Origin: an uncultured Arachnia sp.
GTDB lineage: Bacteria > Actinomycetota > Actinomycetes > Propionibacteriales > Propionibacteriaceae
Reading direction: 5' to 3'
DNA length: 64,000 bases
Assembly: GCA_947499145.1 (NCBI GenBank)
Contig: CANMNB010000003.1
Coordinates: 124,001-188,000, forward strand
Position 1 is the stretch's first letter. Every line of letters begins with the position of its first letter. The notes below the pieces were generated by a model, which was given only the letters and a program-made list of their open reading frames with translations, did no database searches and was not told where the DNA came from. Positions 29,135 to 37,048 of the stretch are shown here, in pieces. A program made the position numbers and the translations under genes.

Positions 29135-29992
29135 ATGACACCACACGAGATCGTTGTCCCGGAACAGCTCTACGACGCCTACGTCTTCGACCTGGACGGC
29201 ACCATCTACCTGGGCGACCACCTGCTACCGGGCGCTGCCCGCTTGGTCCGGGAACTGCGACGCCGCGAGATTCCCGTCCGCTTCCTCTCCAACAACCCGA
29301 CCAAGTCCCCGGTCCAGTACCAAGAGAAGCTGGCGGGCCTCGGGCTGCCCACCGAACTCGACGACATCGCCAACACGATCGTCACCACCGTGCGGTGGTT
29401 GAAGGCCCACCACCCGGACGCTGTGGTGTTTCCGATTGCCGAGCAGCCGCTGGTCGACGCGCTCACGGAGGCCGGCATCGCCATCAGCGACGACCCGGAA
29501 GAGATCGACATCGTCATCGCGTCCTACGACCGGGGCTTCGACTATCGGAAGCTCCAGATCGCCTTCGACGCCATCTGGTTCCACCAGCGAGCCTTCCTGA
29601 TCCAGACCAACCCGGATCGGTTCTGTCCCTTCCCCGGTGGCCGCGGCGAACCCGACTGCGCCGCCATCACCGCAGCCATCGAGGCCTGCACGGGCGTGCA
29701 GTGCCAGGCGAGCCTCGGCAAGCCCTCGCGCCTCATGCTCGAGGAGGCCATGGAGGGGCTCGACGTCGCCACCGACCGAACGATCATGGTGGGCGACCGG
29801 CTCGGGACCGACATCCAGATGGCGCTGGACCAGTCCATGCCCTCCGCCCTCGTCCTGACCGGCGAGGCGACAGCCGAGGACGCTTCGGCCCTCGCACCCG
29901 CCCACCGCCCCCGCTACGTCCTCGACCGGGTCGACCGCCTCATCCCTGCGCACATCTGGGACGAACTCGGCTGGACCGAGCACAACTCCTGA
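29135..29992 (+). CDS. HAD-IIA (NagD/AraL-type) sugar phosphatase
   Basis: A HAD-superfamily IIA phosphatase of 285 residues. Motif I is FDLDGTIYLGD, motif II is FLSNNPTKS, the lysine is in GKPS, and motif IV is MVGDRLGTDIQMA. The closest functional parallel is AraL of the Bacillus ara operon, which also lies with an AraM gene and removes phosphate from accumulated sugar phosphates. Here it is third in the operon and may relieve toxic intermediate build-up. Its substrate is unknown. Confidence 0.87.
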   Translation: MTPHEIVVPEQLYDAYVFDLDGTIYLGDHLLPGAARLVRELRRREIPVRFLSNNPTKSPVQYQEKLAGLGLPTELDDIANTIVTTVRWLKAHHPDAVVFPIAEQPLVDALTEAGIAISDDPEEIDIVIASYDRGFDYRKLQIAFDAIWFHQRAFLIQTNPDRFCPFPGGRGEPDCAAITAAIEACTGVQCQASLGKPSRLMLEEAMEGLDVATDRTIMVGDRLGTDIQMALDQSMPSALVLTGEATAEDASALAPAHRPRYVLDRVDRLIPAHIWDELGWTEHNS

Positions 29993-30040
29993 CCCCCCCG
30001 ACTCCCGCATCCCGAACACTCAACGAAGAAGGTTCTCGAC

Positions 30041-31603
30041 ATGACCACCACCACCGGCCCCTACCTCATGGGTATCGACTTCGGCACCGAGAGCTGCCGC
30101 GTCGCCATCTTCGACCTGACCGGACGACCGGTCACCTTCGCCGCCACGCCCTACCAGACGTCCCACCCGCGTCCGGGCTGGGCCGAGCAGAACCCCTCCG
30201 ACTGGTGGGACGCGCTGCAGGCCTCCAGCCGCCGCGCCCTCGCCAACTCCGGCCTGAGCGCCTCGGCGATCGCCGGGATCTCCTTCGACGCCACCACCAT
30301 GACCGTGGTCGCCATGGACGCCCGCGGCGAGGCCCTGCGGCCAGCCATCATGTGGATGGACGTGCGAGCCACCGAGCAGGCGGCCCGCGCCCAGCAGTCG
30401 GACTCCGTCGCGCGGCTCTACAACGGTGGGGGCACGGCCCCTGCGACCGCCGAGTGGTATCCGTTCAAGGCGGCCTGGCTCCGCGAGAACGAGCCCGAGA
30501 CCTACCGCGCCGCCCACCGGCTGGTCGACGCCCCCGACTGGGTCACCCACCGCCTCACCGGTGAGTGGACCGTCAACATCAACTCTGCGGCGCTGCGGAT
30601 GTACCACAACCGCGAGCACGGCGGCTGGCCCGTCGACTTCTACGAGGCCATCGGCTGTGGAGACGTCTTCGACAAGCTGCCGACGGACATCGCGGACCTC
30701 GGCACCCCGGTCGGCCGCCTGACGCCCGCTGCCGCCACCGATCTGGGACTCGTCGCGGGGATCCCCGTCGCCCAAGGCCCGGCCGACGCCTGGGCCGGCC
30801 AGATCGGGCTCGGTGTCGTCACCCCCGGCAAGATGGCCCTGATCACGGGGTCCTCCCACGTCCTGACCGGACAGTCAGACAAGGCGATCCACGGCCAGGG
30901 CTTCTTCGGGGCCTACACCGACGGCGTGGTGAAGGGGCAGTACACCGTCGAGGGCGGTCAGGTGTCGACGGGTTCGGTGCTGAAGTGGTTCAAGGACAAC
31001 TTCGCCCCCGACGTCGTCGCCCAGGCGGAGAAGTCCGGCCTCAACGCCTACGACCTCCTCAACGAGAAGTCCCGCAACATCCCCATCGGATCCGACGGCC
31101 TGATCGTCAATGAGTACTTCCAGGGCAACCGCACGCCCTACACCGATTCCAAGGCACGTGGCGTCATCTGGGGACTGTCGCTCCACCACACCGCCGCCCA
31201 CGTCTACCATGCGATCCAGGAGGGCGTCTGCTTCGGCACCGCCCACAACCTGCGGGCCATGCGGTCCCAGGGTTTCGAGGTGGACGAGATCGTGGCGTGC
31301 GGGGGCGCCACCAACTCCCGCGAATGGATGCAGATGCACGCCGACGTGACCGGGGTGCCCGTCACCCTCACCGAGGTGGGCGACGCCGTGGTCCTGGGCA
31401 GCTGCATGCTGGCCGCCGTCGGCGCCGGACTCTACGCCGACATCCAGGACGCTGCGGCCAACATGGTCCACGAGGTGGACCGCATCGAACCCGACGCGAA
31501 CCGTCACGACGAGTACCAGTTCTACCTCGACAAGTACTGCGCCTCCTACCCCCAGCTGGCCGACCTCACCCACGAGGTCGTCGACCACGAAGCCCGGAAG
31601 TGA
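30041..31603 (+). CDS. FGGY-family carbohydrate kinase (ribulokinase/xylulokinase-like)
   Basis: Transfers phosphate from ATP to a sugar or polyol. The 520-residue protein has the N-terminal FGGY block GIDFGTESCRVAIFD, the hinge region GLSLHHTAAHVYHAIQEG and the C-terminal adenine loop VACGGATNSREWMQM. It resembles ribulokinases more than glycerol kinases. AACGAAGAAGG lies upstream of the ATG. It is flanked by a HAD phosphatase and an AraM-like dehydrogenase, as in bacterial ara operons, but araA and araD are absent. The substrate could be a pentulose, tetritol or pentitol. Confidence 0.88.
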   Translation: MTTTTGPYLMGIDFGTESCRVAIFDLTGRPVTFAATPYQTSHPRPGWAEQNPSDWWDALQASSRRALANSGLSASAIAGISFDATTMTVVAMDARGEALRPAIMWMDVRATEQAARAQQSDSVARLYNGGGTAPATAEWYPFKAAWLRENEPETYRAAHRLVDAPDWVTHRLTGEWTVNINSAALRMYHNREHGGWPVDFYEAIGCGDVFDKLPTDIADLGTPVGRLTPAAATDLGLVAGIPVAQGPADAWAGQIGLGVVTPGKMALITGSSHVLTGQSDKAIHGQGFFGAYTDGVVKGQYTVEGGQVSTGSVLKWFKDNFAPDVVAQAEKSGLNAYDLLNEKSRNIPIGSDGLIVNEYFQGNRTPYTDSKARGVIWGLSLHHTAAHVYHAIQEGVCFGTAHNLRAMRSQGFEVDEIVACGGATNSREWMQMHADVTGVPVTLTEVGDAVVLGSCMLAAVGAGLYADIQDAAANMVHEVDRIEPDANRHDEYQFYLDKYCASYPQLADLTHEVVDHEARK

Positions 31604-31611
31604 ACCACACC

Positions 31612-32967
31612 ATGACCGACATCCTCACGAGCTCCCTCCGCGACGCCACGGACACGAAGGTGGTCGTCCTGCGCGACGGCGCCATCGACGACATCGCCCA
31701 AGTGCTTGGCGACGCATTCCCCGACCGCCCCGCGGTCGTCGTGGCTGACGAGCGCACCATGGCGGTGGCCGGCCACCGCGTCCAGGCGCTCCTGGGCGCG
31801 GCAGGCATGACCAGCCTGGATCCCGTGGTGCTAGCCGCCACCCCCGAGCTCTACGCGCAGTATGAGAACGTGGAGACCATCCGGGACCGGTTGGCGGGGA
31901 CCGACGCGGTCCCCGTGGCCGTCGGTTCGGGCACGCTCAACGACCTCGTCAAGCGGGCCGCCAGCGAGCTCGGCCGCCAGTACGTGATCGTGGCCACGGC
32001 TGCCTCGATGGACGGCTACACCGCCTTCGGGGCCTCCATTGCCGTCGAGGGCTTCAAGCAGACACTCGAATGCCCGGCGCCCCGGGCCTGCGTCGCCGAC
32101 ACCGCCGTCATGGCGGCCGCACCGGAATCCATGACCGCCTCCGGCTACGGCGACCTGCTGGGCAAGGTGCCCGCGGGCGCCGACTGGATCGTCGCCGACG
32201 CCCTGGGTGTCGAGCCCATCGACCCCGCGGTGTGGCAGAAGGTCCAGGAGCGGCTGCACCAGGCGCTCGCACGTCCCGACGCCCTGCGTGCCGGGGACCC
32301 GTCCGCGGTCCACGAGCTCGCCGAGGGCCTCCTGATGTCCGGTCTCGCGATGCAGGCGCACGCCTCATCGCGCCCGGCTTCGGGCGCCGAGCACCAGTTC
32401 AGCCACCTCTGGGAGATGGAGGGCCACGGCGTCGACGTCGAGCCGCGTCGCCTGTCGCACGGGTTCAAGGTCGGGGTCGGATCGGTCGCCATGGCCGCCC
32501 TCTACGAGGAACTGCTCGCCACGGACCTGTCCGCACTCGACGTCGAGGCTGCCGTCGCCAACTGGCGGGACCGGGACGAGCTGGAGGCACACGTCCGCGC
32601 CCTCAACCCCAACCCCGAGTTCGTCGACGAATCGGTGCAGCAGTCCCTGGCGAAATGGATTCCCGCGGACGACCTTCGCGGGCGCCTGACGACGCTGACC
32701 CGTCAGTGGGAACCCCTCCGCGAGAGACTCCAGGCGCAGCTGCTGCCCGCCTCCGAACTGCAGGAGCGACTCCGCGCCGTCGGCGCCCCGGCCCACCCCT
32801 CCGACATCGGGCTGGACTGGGCTCGCTTCCGGCAGACCTACTTCCGGGCGCAGACGATCCGGAAGCGCTACACCGTCCTGGACACCCTCTTCGAGGCGGG
32901 GATGCTCACAGAGCTCGTCAATCGGCTGTTCTCCCCCGAGGGCTTCTGGGGGCGCCAGGCTGCCTGA
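31612..32967 (+). CDS. AraM-like iron/zinc-dependent polyol-phosphate dehydrogenase (glycerol-1-phosphate dehydrogenase family)
   Basis: A 451-residue member of the glycerol-1-phosphate dehydrogenase group of iron-containing alcohol dehydrogenases. Visible motifs are the cofactor loop VPVAVGSGTLNDLVKRAA, the substrate block TAASMDGYTAFGASI and the metal-binding GAEHQFSHLWE. Bacillus AraM (about 394 residues) reduces dihydroxyacetone phosphate; this one has a C-terminal extension. In this operon it more likely oxidises the phosphorylated product of the FGGY kinase, but that is inference. It starts 8 bp after the kinase stop. Confidence 0.86.
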   Translation: MTDILTSSLRDATDTKVVVLRDGAIDDIAQVLGDAFPDRPAVVVADERTMAVAGHRVQALLGAAGMTSLDPVVLAATPELYAQYENVETIRDRLAGTDAVPVAVGSGTLNDLVKRAASELGRQYVIVATAASMDGYTAFGASIAVEGFKQTLECPAPRACVADTAVMAAAPESMTASGYGDLLGKVPAGADWIVADALGVEPIDPAVWQKVQERLHQALARPDALRAGDPSAVHELAEGLLMSGLAMQAHASSRPASGAEHQFSHLWEMEGHGVDVEPRRLSHGFKVGVGSVAMAALYEELLATDLSALDVEAAVANWRDRDELEAHVRALNPNPEFVDESVQQSLAKWIPADDLRGRLTTLTRQWEPLRERLQAQLLPASELQERLRAVGAPAHPSDIGLDWARFRQTYFRAQTIRKRYTVLDTLFEAGMLTELVNRLFSPEGFWGRQAA

Positions 32968-32982
32968 CCAGGGGGTCAGGCA
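32961..32982. terminator. bidirectional hairpin over two stop codons
   Basis: A perfect 9-bp stem (32961-32969 with 32974-32982) and 4-nt loop contains the stop codons of both the dehydrogenase (plus) and the radical SAM gene (minus). It likely serves as terminator for both convergent units. Confidence 0.7.
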
Positions 32983-34169
32983 CCCGCCAGCGATTCGGGC
33001 TGCCAGATGCAGGTCGGGTCACTGGCGAGGGGATCGCCCAGCATCGCGTGGGCACGGGCCCGCGACCCGCCGCAAATCCAGTTGAACTCGCAGACACCGC
33101 ACTTGCCGGAGTAGCCCGAGGGGTCCCGCAGCGCCTTCATCATGGGCGCTTCGGCGTAGACCTCGTGGAACGGCTGCTCCTTGACCGAGCCGCACCGGTG
33201 CGGCAGGAAGCCCGAGGGGTAGACGTCGCCCACGTGGTCGACGAAGGCGAATCCGCGACCGGAGTTGACGCCGATCGGGGGACGGGGCGGCCGACGCTCG
33301 GTGACCTCGCCGAGCAGGCGGTCGGTCTCGGCCATGAGCCAGGCGTGCAGCTCCCCCGTCTCCGGCATGGGCCGACCCTGGGCGCGGGCGTCGTCGCGCT
33401 GGATCGCGACCCGGCGGTAGTTCGGTGCCTCGGTGACCTTGACGGCGATGCGGTCGGAGACGTCGTGCAGCCAGTGCAGGACGTCCTCCATCTCCTCGGC
33501 GTCCAGGGGCTCCAGGTTGGAGCCGCGGCCCATCGGAACCAGGAACAGCAGGTACCACATATGGGCCCCCATCCTCATCACCGTGGAGAGGATCTCGGGC
33601 AGCTCGGCGAGATTGTTCCGGCAGATCGTGGTGTTCACCTGGAACCGGAACCCGTGCTTCACGACCAGCTCCGCCGCCGCCAGCGAGTCCTGGAACGTCC
33701 CGTCGATCCCGCGGAAGGAGTCGTGGGTCGCTGCGGTGGCGCCGTCGAGGGAGATGGAGAAGGCCTTGATGCCGGCCTCCCGCACGGATGCGAGCCTCTC
33801 ATCGGTCAGCAGCGGTGTCACCGACGGGGACAGCGCCATCGGCAGCCCGAGGGACGTGCCGTGGGCGATCAGCTCCTCGAGGTCCAGGCGCTCGAAGGCG
33901 TCACCGCCGGAGAGGATCACGATGGGCCGGGGGGTCCCGTACGAGGCGAAGTCCTCCAGCAGCGTCTTGCCCTCTTCGGTCGTGAGCTGACGAGGGTCGG
34001 GGCGGGTGAACGCGTCGGCGCGGCAGTGTCGGCACGCCAGCTGGCAGGCTCGGGTCACCTCCCAGACGATGACGTGCGGCCGCTCCCCCGGGTCGTGGTG
34101 CAGCGTGCGGACCACACCCTTGCGGGCGTCATGGTGCGCGTGCGGATGTCCGGAAGGATGAGGACCCAT
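32976..34169 (-). CDS. radical SAM/SPASM domain protein
   Basis: A 397-residue radical S-adenosylmethionine enzyme. The cluster motif CxxxCxxC is CQLACRHC in the block VIVWEVTRACQLACRHCRA. The C-terminal SPASM region holds further cysteines (HRCGSV, GKCGVCEFNWICGGSRARA). This family is related to heme-modifying enzymes (AhbD, NirJ) and to peptide-maturing enzymes, but no small precursor peptide gene is visible nearby. The start is set by TAGTAT 6 nt before the ATG at 34169. It is convergent with the polyol operon, so a shared role is uncertain. Confidence 0.85.
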   Translation of the reverse strand: MGPHPSGHPHAHHDARKGVVRTLHHDPGERPHVIVWEVTRACQLACRHCRADAFTRPDPRQLTTEEGKTLLEDFASYGTPRPIVILSGGDAFERLDLEELIAHGTSLGLPMALSPSVTPLLTDERLASVREAGIKAFSISLDGATAATHDSFRGIDGTFQDSLAAAELVVKHGFRFQVNTTICRNNLAELPEILSTVMRMGAHMWYLLFLVPMGRGSNLEPLDAEEMEDVLHWLHDVSDRIAVKVTEAPNYRRVAIQRDDARAQGRPMPETGELHAWLMAETDRLLGEVTERRPPRPPIGVNSGRGFAFVDHVGDVYPSGFLPHRCGSVKEQPFHEVYAEAPMMKALRDPSGYSGKCGVCEFNWICGGSRARAHAMLGDPLASDPTCIWQPESLAGA

Positions 34170-34175
34170 GGCCGG

Positions 34176-34181
34176 ATACTA
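34176..34181 (-). promoter_or_regulatory. leaderless -10 box TAGTAT for the radical SAM gene
   Basis: TAGTAT on the minus strand ends 6 nt before the ATG at 34169. The hexamer overlaps one arm of an ACTAC-N8-GTAGT inverted repeat (34178-34195), a possible operator. Confidence 0.5.
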
Positions 34182-34216
34182 CAAAAGGTCGTAGTCAGGA
34201 GCTCGGGCGGGGTGGG

Positions 34217-34786
34217 TCAGCGGACCAGGGCCTGGCGCAACACGTCGAGTGGCACCGCCCCGAGTCCCAGGGCGCGGGAGTGGAAGTCCTTGAGGTCGAA
34301 GCTTTGACCACGGGACTCCACGAGGGTGCGGACCTCGTCGCGGACCTGCTCCCAGATGCGCTGGCCCACCCGATAGCTCGGCGCCTGGCCCGGCCAGCCC
34401 ATGTAGCGTTCGAGCTCGAACCGCAACTGCGGTTCCTCGAGCAGCACGTTGTCGCGCATGAGGCGAAGCGCCTTGTCGAAGTCCCAGACTCCCCCGCCGT
34501 ACTCCTCGAAGGCGGGCTTGCCGAGGTGGACGCCCAGGTCGACGACGACGCGCACGGCGCGCAGCCGCTGGGAATCGAGCATCCCGAAACGGTCGCCGTC
34601 GTTCGCCAGGAATCCGAACTCCTCCATCAGCCGCTCAGCATAGAGGGCCCAGCCCTCCCCGTGACCGGAGATGAACAACTGGCGTCGCCAGCGGTTCAGC
34701 AGATCGCTGTTGTGGGTCGCCGTCCCAATCTGGAGGTGGTGGCCCGGGACGCCCTCGTGTGAGAACGTCCTCCCGCGCTGGGTCGA
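34217..34786 (-). pseudogene. C-terminal fragment of a DUF885 peptidase gene
   Basis: About 189 codons from STQRGRTFSHEGVPGHHLQI to the stop match the last third of DUF885 proteins, including the zinc motif HEGVPGHH, SGHGEGWALYAERL and YMGWPGQAPSYRVG. No start codon or promoter belongs to it. The missing N-terminal two thirds lie on the same strand at 39682-40764, about 4.9 kb away. Joined at the proposed ends the two give one in-frame protein of 550 residues, the normal family length. The gene was therefore interrupted. The exact edge is uncertain by about 30 bp. Confidence 0.88.
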
Positions 34787-35176
34787 CTGGCTCCGCGAGC
34801 TCGCTCCCTGAGCTTGTCGTCCTCGTCCCCTGAGCTTGTCCTTCCGTGTTCCCTGAGCTTGTCCTTCCGTGTTCCCTGAGCTTGTCGAAGGGTTACGGCC
34901 GTGTGTGTGGTCGCCGCCCTGTGGTCGGGGGCGGCGGTGGAGGACGAGGTAGTTACCCTTCGACGGACGGGCTGCTCGCTGCGCTCGCTGGCCCTGCCCA
35001 GGGACCACCCTTCGGCGGACGTTCCTCACGCAGAGCGCTCGTCACTGCTCAGGGACCGATCCGGGGTCGGACCCGCCACCCTGACGTGCACAGTTGCGCG
35101 GACTTGGCTCGGCTCAGGTCTATCTTGTACTCATTCGCCGCACGGTGGCGCCGGCGTGAGTCAGGAGGAGGTGAAG
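34787..35176. repeat. gene-free left part of the inserted segment with CCCTGAGCTTGTC repeats
   Basis: About 390 bp without a convincing gene. CCCTGAGCTTGTC occurs four times, at 34806, 34828, 34851 and 34874; the second and third lie in exact tandem 23-bp units (34828-34850 and 34851-34873). The last copy extends to CCCTGAGCTTGTCGAAGGG (34874-34892), which resembles an interspersed repeat common in actinobacterial genomes. Degenerate relatives follow at 34958-35053. A TATCTT hexamer at 35121-35126 may be the -10 box of the ABC cassette. Confidence 0.75.
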
Positions 35177-35950
35177 ATGCCCCCCAGAGCGAAGCGTCCC
35201 CCGCTGCCCGAGGTGGGCGAGCCCCTCGTGCAGACCCGGGACCTCAGCAAGATCTTCCGGGTGGGCGACTCCCGCGTCGTCGCCCTTAACCGGGTCAACC
35301 TCACGATCCCTCGGGGCAGCTTCACCGCCGTCGTCGGCACGTCGGGGTCCGGGAAGTCAACCCTGCTGAACATGCTCGGCGGCCTCGAGAAGCCGACCGC
35401 TGGCGAGGTCTTTGTGGCCGGCCAGCCGCTGCACAGGTTCACCCAGTCCGAGCTGGTCACCTACCGGCGCGAGCAGGTGGGTTTCATTTTTCAGTCCTTC
35501 AACCTGCTTCCCCAGCTCACGGCGCTGGACAACGTGGCGCTGCCGCTGAGCTTCCGGGGGGTGGCCAAGCACGCCCGCCAGGCCCGCGCCCGCGCCGTGC
35601 TCGCTCAACTCGGCCTCGCCAAACATATGCACCACAAGCCCGGTCAACTATCCGGCGGTCAGCAGCAGCGCGTGGGCATCGCCCGGGCGCTGGCCGTCCA
35701 GCCCACGCTGGTGTTCGCCGACGAGCCAACCGGGAATCTGGATTCCCGAACGTCCGAGGAAACCCTCAACCTTTTCCGAGCAGTCATCCGGCGCTTCCAG
35801 ACGACGTGGATCATGGTCACCCACGACCACCACCTCGCCTCCTTCGCCGACACCATCGTCAGCATCGGCGACGGCCGCATCACCGACATCACCCAGACGG
35901 GGCACGCCCAGACGGCGTCGTTCGTCACGAACCAGAAGGTCACGCCATGA
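35177..35950 (+). CDS. ABC transporter ATPase (MacB/LolD type)
   Basis: A 257-residue ATPase of the MacB/LolD/FtsE class, which drives transmembrane conformational signalling or export rather than import. Walker A is GTSGSGKST (residues 54-62), the signature is LSGGQQQR, and Walker B is LVFADEPTG. AGGAGGAGGTG stands before the ATG at 35177; the longer frame to 34901 runs into the repeat region and is not used. Its stop overlaps the next gene's start (ATGA). It lies inside the segment that splits the DUF885 gene. Confidence 0.93.
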   Translation: MPPRAKRPPLPEVGEPLVQTRDLSKIFRVGDSRVVALNRVNLTIPRGSFTAVVGTSGSGKSTLLNMLGGLEKPTAGEVFVAGQPLHRFTQSELVTYRREQVGFIFQSFNLLPQLTALDNVALPLSFRGVAKHARQARARAVLAQLGLAKHMHHKPGQLSGGQQQRVGIARALAVQPTLVFADEPTGNLDSRTSEETLNLFRAVIRRFQTTWIMVTHDHHLASFADTIVSIGDGRITDITQTGHAQTASFVTNQKVTP

Positions 35951-37041
35951 AGATGATCCACCGGCTCATGCTCGTCGTTACGATGGTCCTAAGCCTCAGC
36001 CTCGTCCCACTCAGCAGCGCTGCGGGGGACCCCGCCGACGAGGGGAGCGGAGGCAATGGCGGGGGAACAGTAGGCAGCGGAGGCACAAGCAGCGGAGGCG
36101 GCGTAGTGGTGCCGGATCCGGGCGGAGGGGGCGGTTCACCCGCCATTCCCGGCATCTCCACCCCGCGGGTGATCCTCGCCGGCTTCACCACCAACCCTGA
36201 GGTGGTGCAGGCCGGCCAGGACTTTCAAGTCACCTTCACCTTGCGCAATACGTCGACGCGCACCCGGGTGCAGAACATGAAGATCACGCTTGCGTCCGCG
36301 GACAACGCCTTCCTGCCCGCCAACGGGTCGTCGTCCATGTTCCTGCGCCGGATCAGCGCGGACGATGTGGAGATCGGGACCATGAACTTCCATTCGCTCC
36401 CCTCGCTGGAGGAGCGGCCGTATCAGATGGTGATCAGCGTCGAGTATGAGGACACCCTGGCAAACGCCTATTCCACGCAGGAGACGGTTTCGATTCCCGT
36501 CAAGCAGAGCATCCGGGCGGATTCATCGGTGCCTCAGCTGTCGCCCCCGCAACTCACGCTGGGCCAGGAGGCGTCGCTGACATTCAACATCTTCAATCAA
36601 GGCAAGACGAAGCTGTACAACGCCAAGGCCACCGTGGCGGAGGGGCAAGCCGTCACCGCGCCCGAGGTGTTCGTCGGCACCATCGAGCCGGGTACGTCGG
36701 GCGCGGTCGACATGACGGTCATGGCGGCGGAAGAGGCGGTCGGACCGGTCACGATCGTCGTCTCCTACGAGGATGTCGACGGCAAGGTCAGCACGATGGA
36801 CAAGGTCGTCGAGGTCGCCGTCATGGAGCCCATGCCCATAGAAGAGCCTGGGGGATGGGAAGAACCGGTGGAAGAGGCCGCATTCCCCCTGGTGCCCATA
36901 CTGGTCGCAGCCGGGCTGTTGGCGCTGCTCCTGATCATCGCGCTCGTGGCCCGTGGACGTCGCCGGAAGCGGCGTGAGGCCGAGGACATGGAGTCCCTTG
37001 CCGCGCTCGGGGAACCGCTCATCGGCCCCGACGTCCGCTGA
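35947..37041 (+). CDS. secreted, membrane-anchored protein with NEW3/CARDB-like domains
   Basis: A 364-residue protein with a signal peptide (residues 1-26), a Gly/Ser-rich linker (about 27-70), two immunoglobulin-like repeats of the NEW3/CARDB type (VVQAGQDFQVTFTLRNTST and LTLGQEASLTFNIFNQGKT), and a C-terminal helix (about 315-337) followed by a basic RGRRRKRR stop-transfer. Proteins of this design often sit between an ABC ATPase and a MacB-like permease and may act as the external arm. Codon use is richer in A-ending and AGC codons than in the neighbours, consistent with transfer. Confidence 0.8.
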   Translation: MKMIHRLMLVVTMVLSLSLVPLSSAAGDPADEGSGGNGGGTVGSGGTSSGGGVVVPDPGGGGGSPAIPGISTPRVILAGFTTNPEVVQAGQDFQVTFTLRNTSTRTRVQNMKITLASADNAFLPANGSSSMFLRRISADDVEIGTMNFHSLPSLEERPYQMVISVEYEDTLANAYSTQETVSIPVKQSIRADSSVPQLSPPQLTLGQEASLTFNIFNQGKTKLYNAKATVAEGQAVTAPEVFVGTIEPGTSGAVDMTVMAAEEAVGPVTIVVSYEDVDGKVSTMDKVVEVAVMEPMPIEEPGGWEEPVEEAAFPLVPILVAAGLLALLLIIALVARGRRRKRREAEDMESLAALGEPLIGPDVR

Positions 37042-37048
37042 GTTCGTC

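Noticed and set aside
34828-34873. Tandem 23-bp repeats as a CRISPR array
   Set aside because: The units are directly abutting with no variable spacers, and no cas gene is near.
34217-35029. DUF885 C-terminal frame as a complete gene of 270 residues
   Set aside because: The first 80 residues are translations of the repeat region with no homology or start signal.
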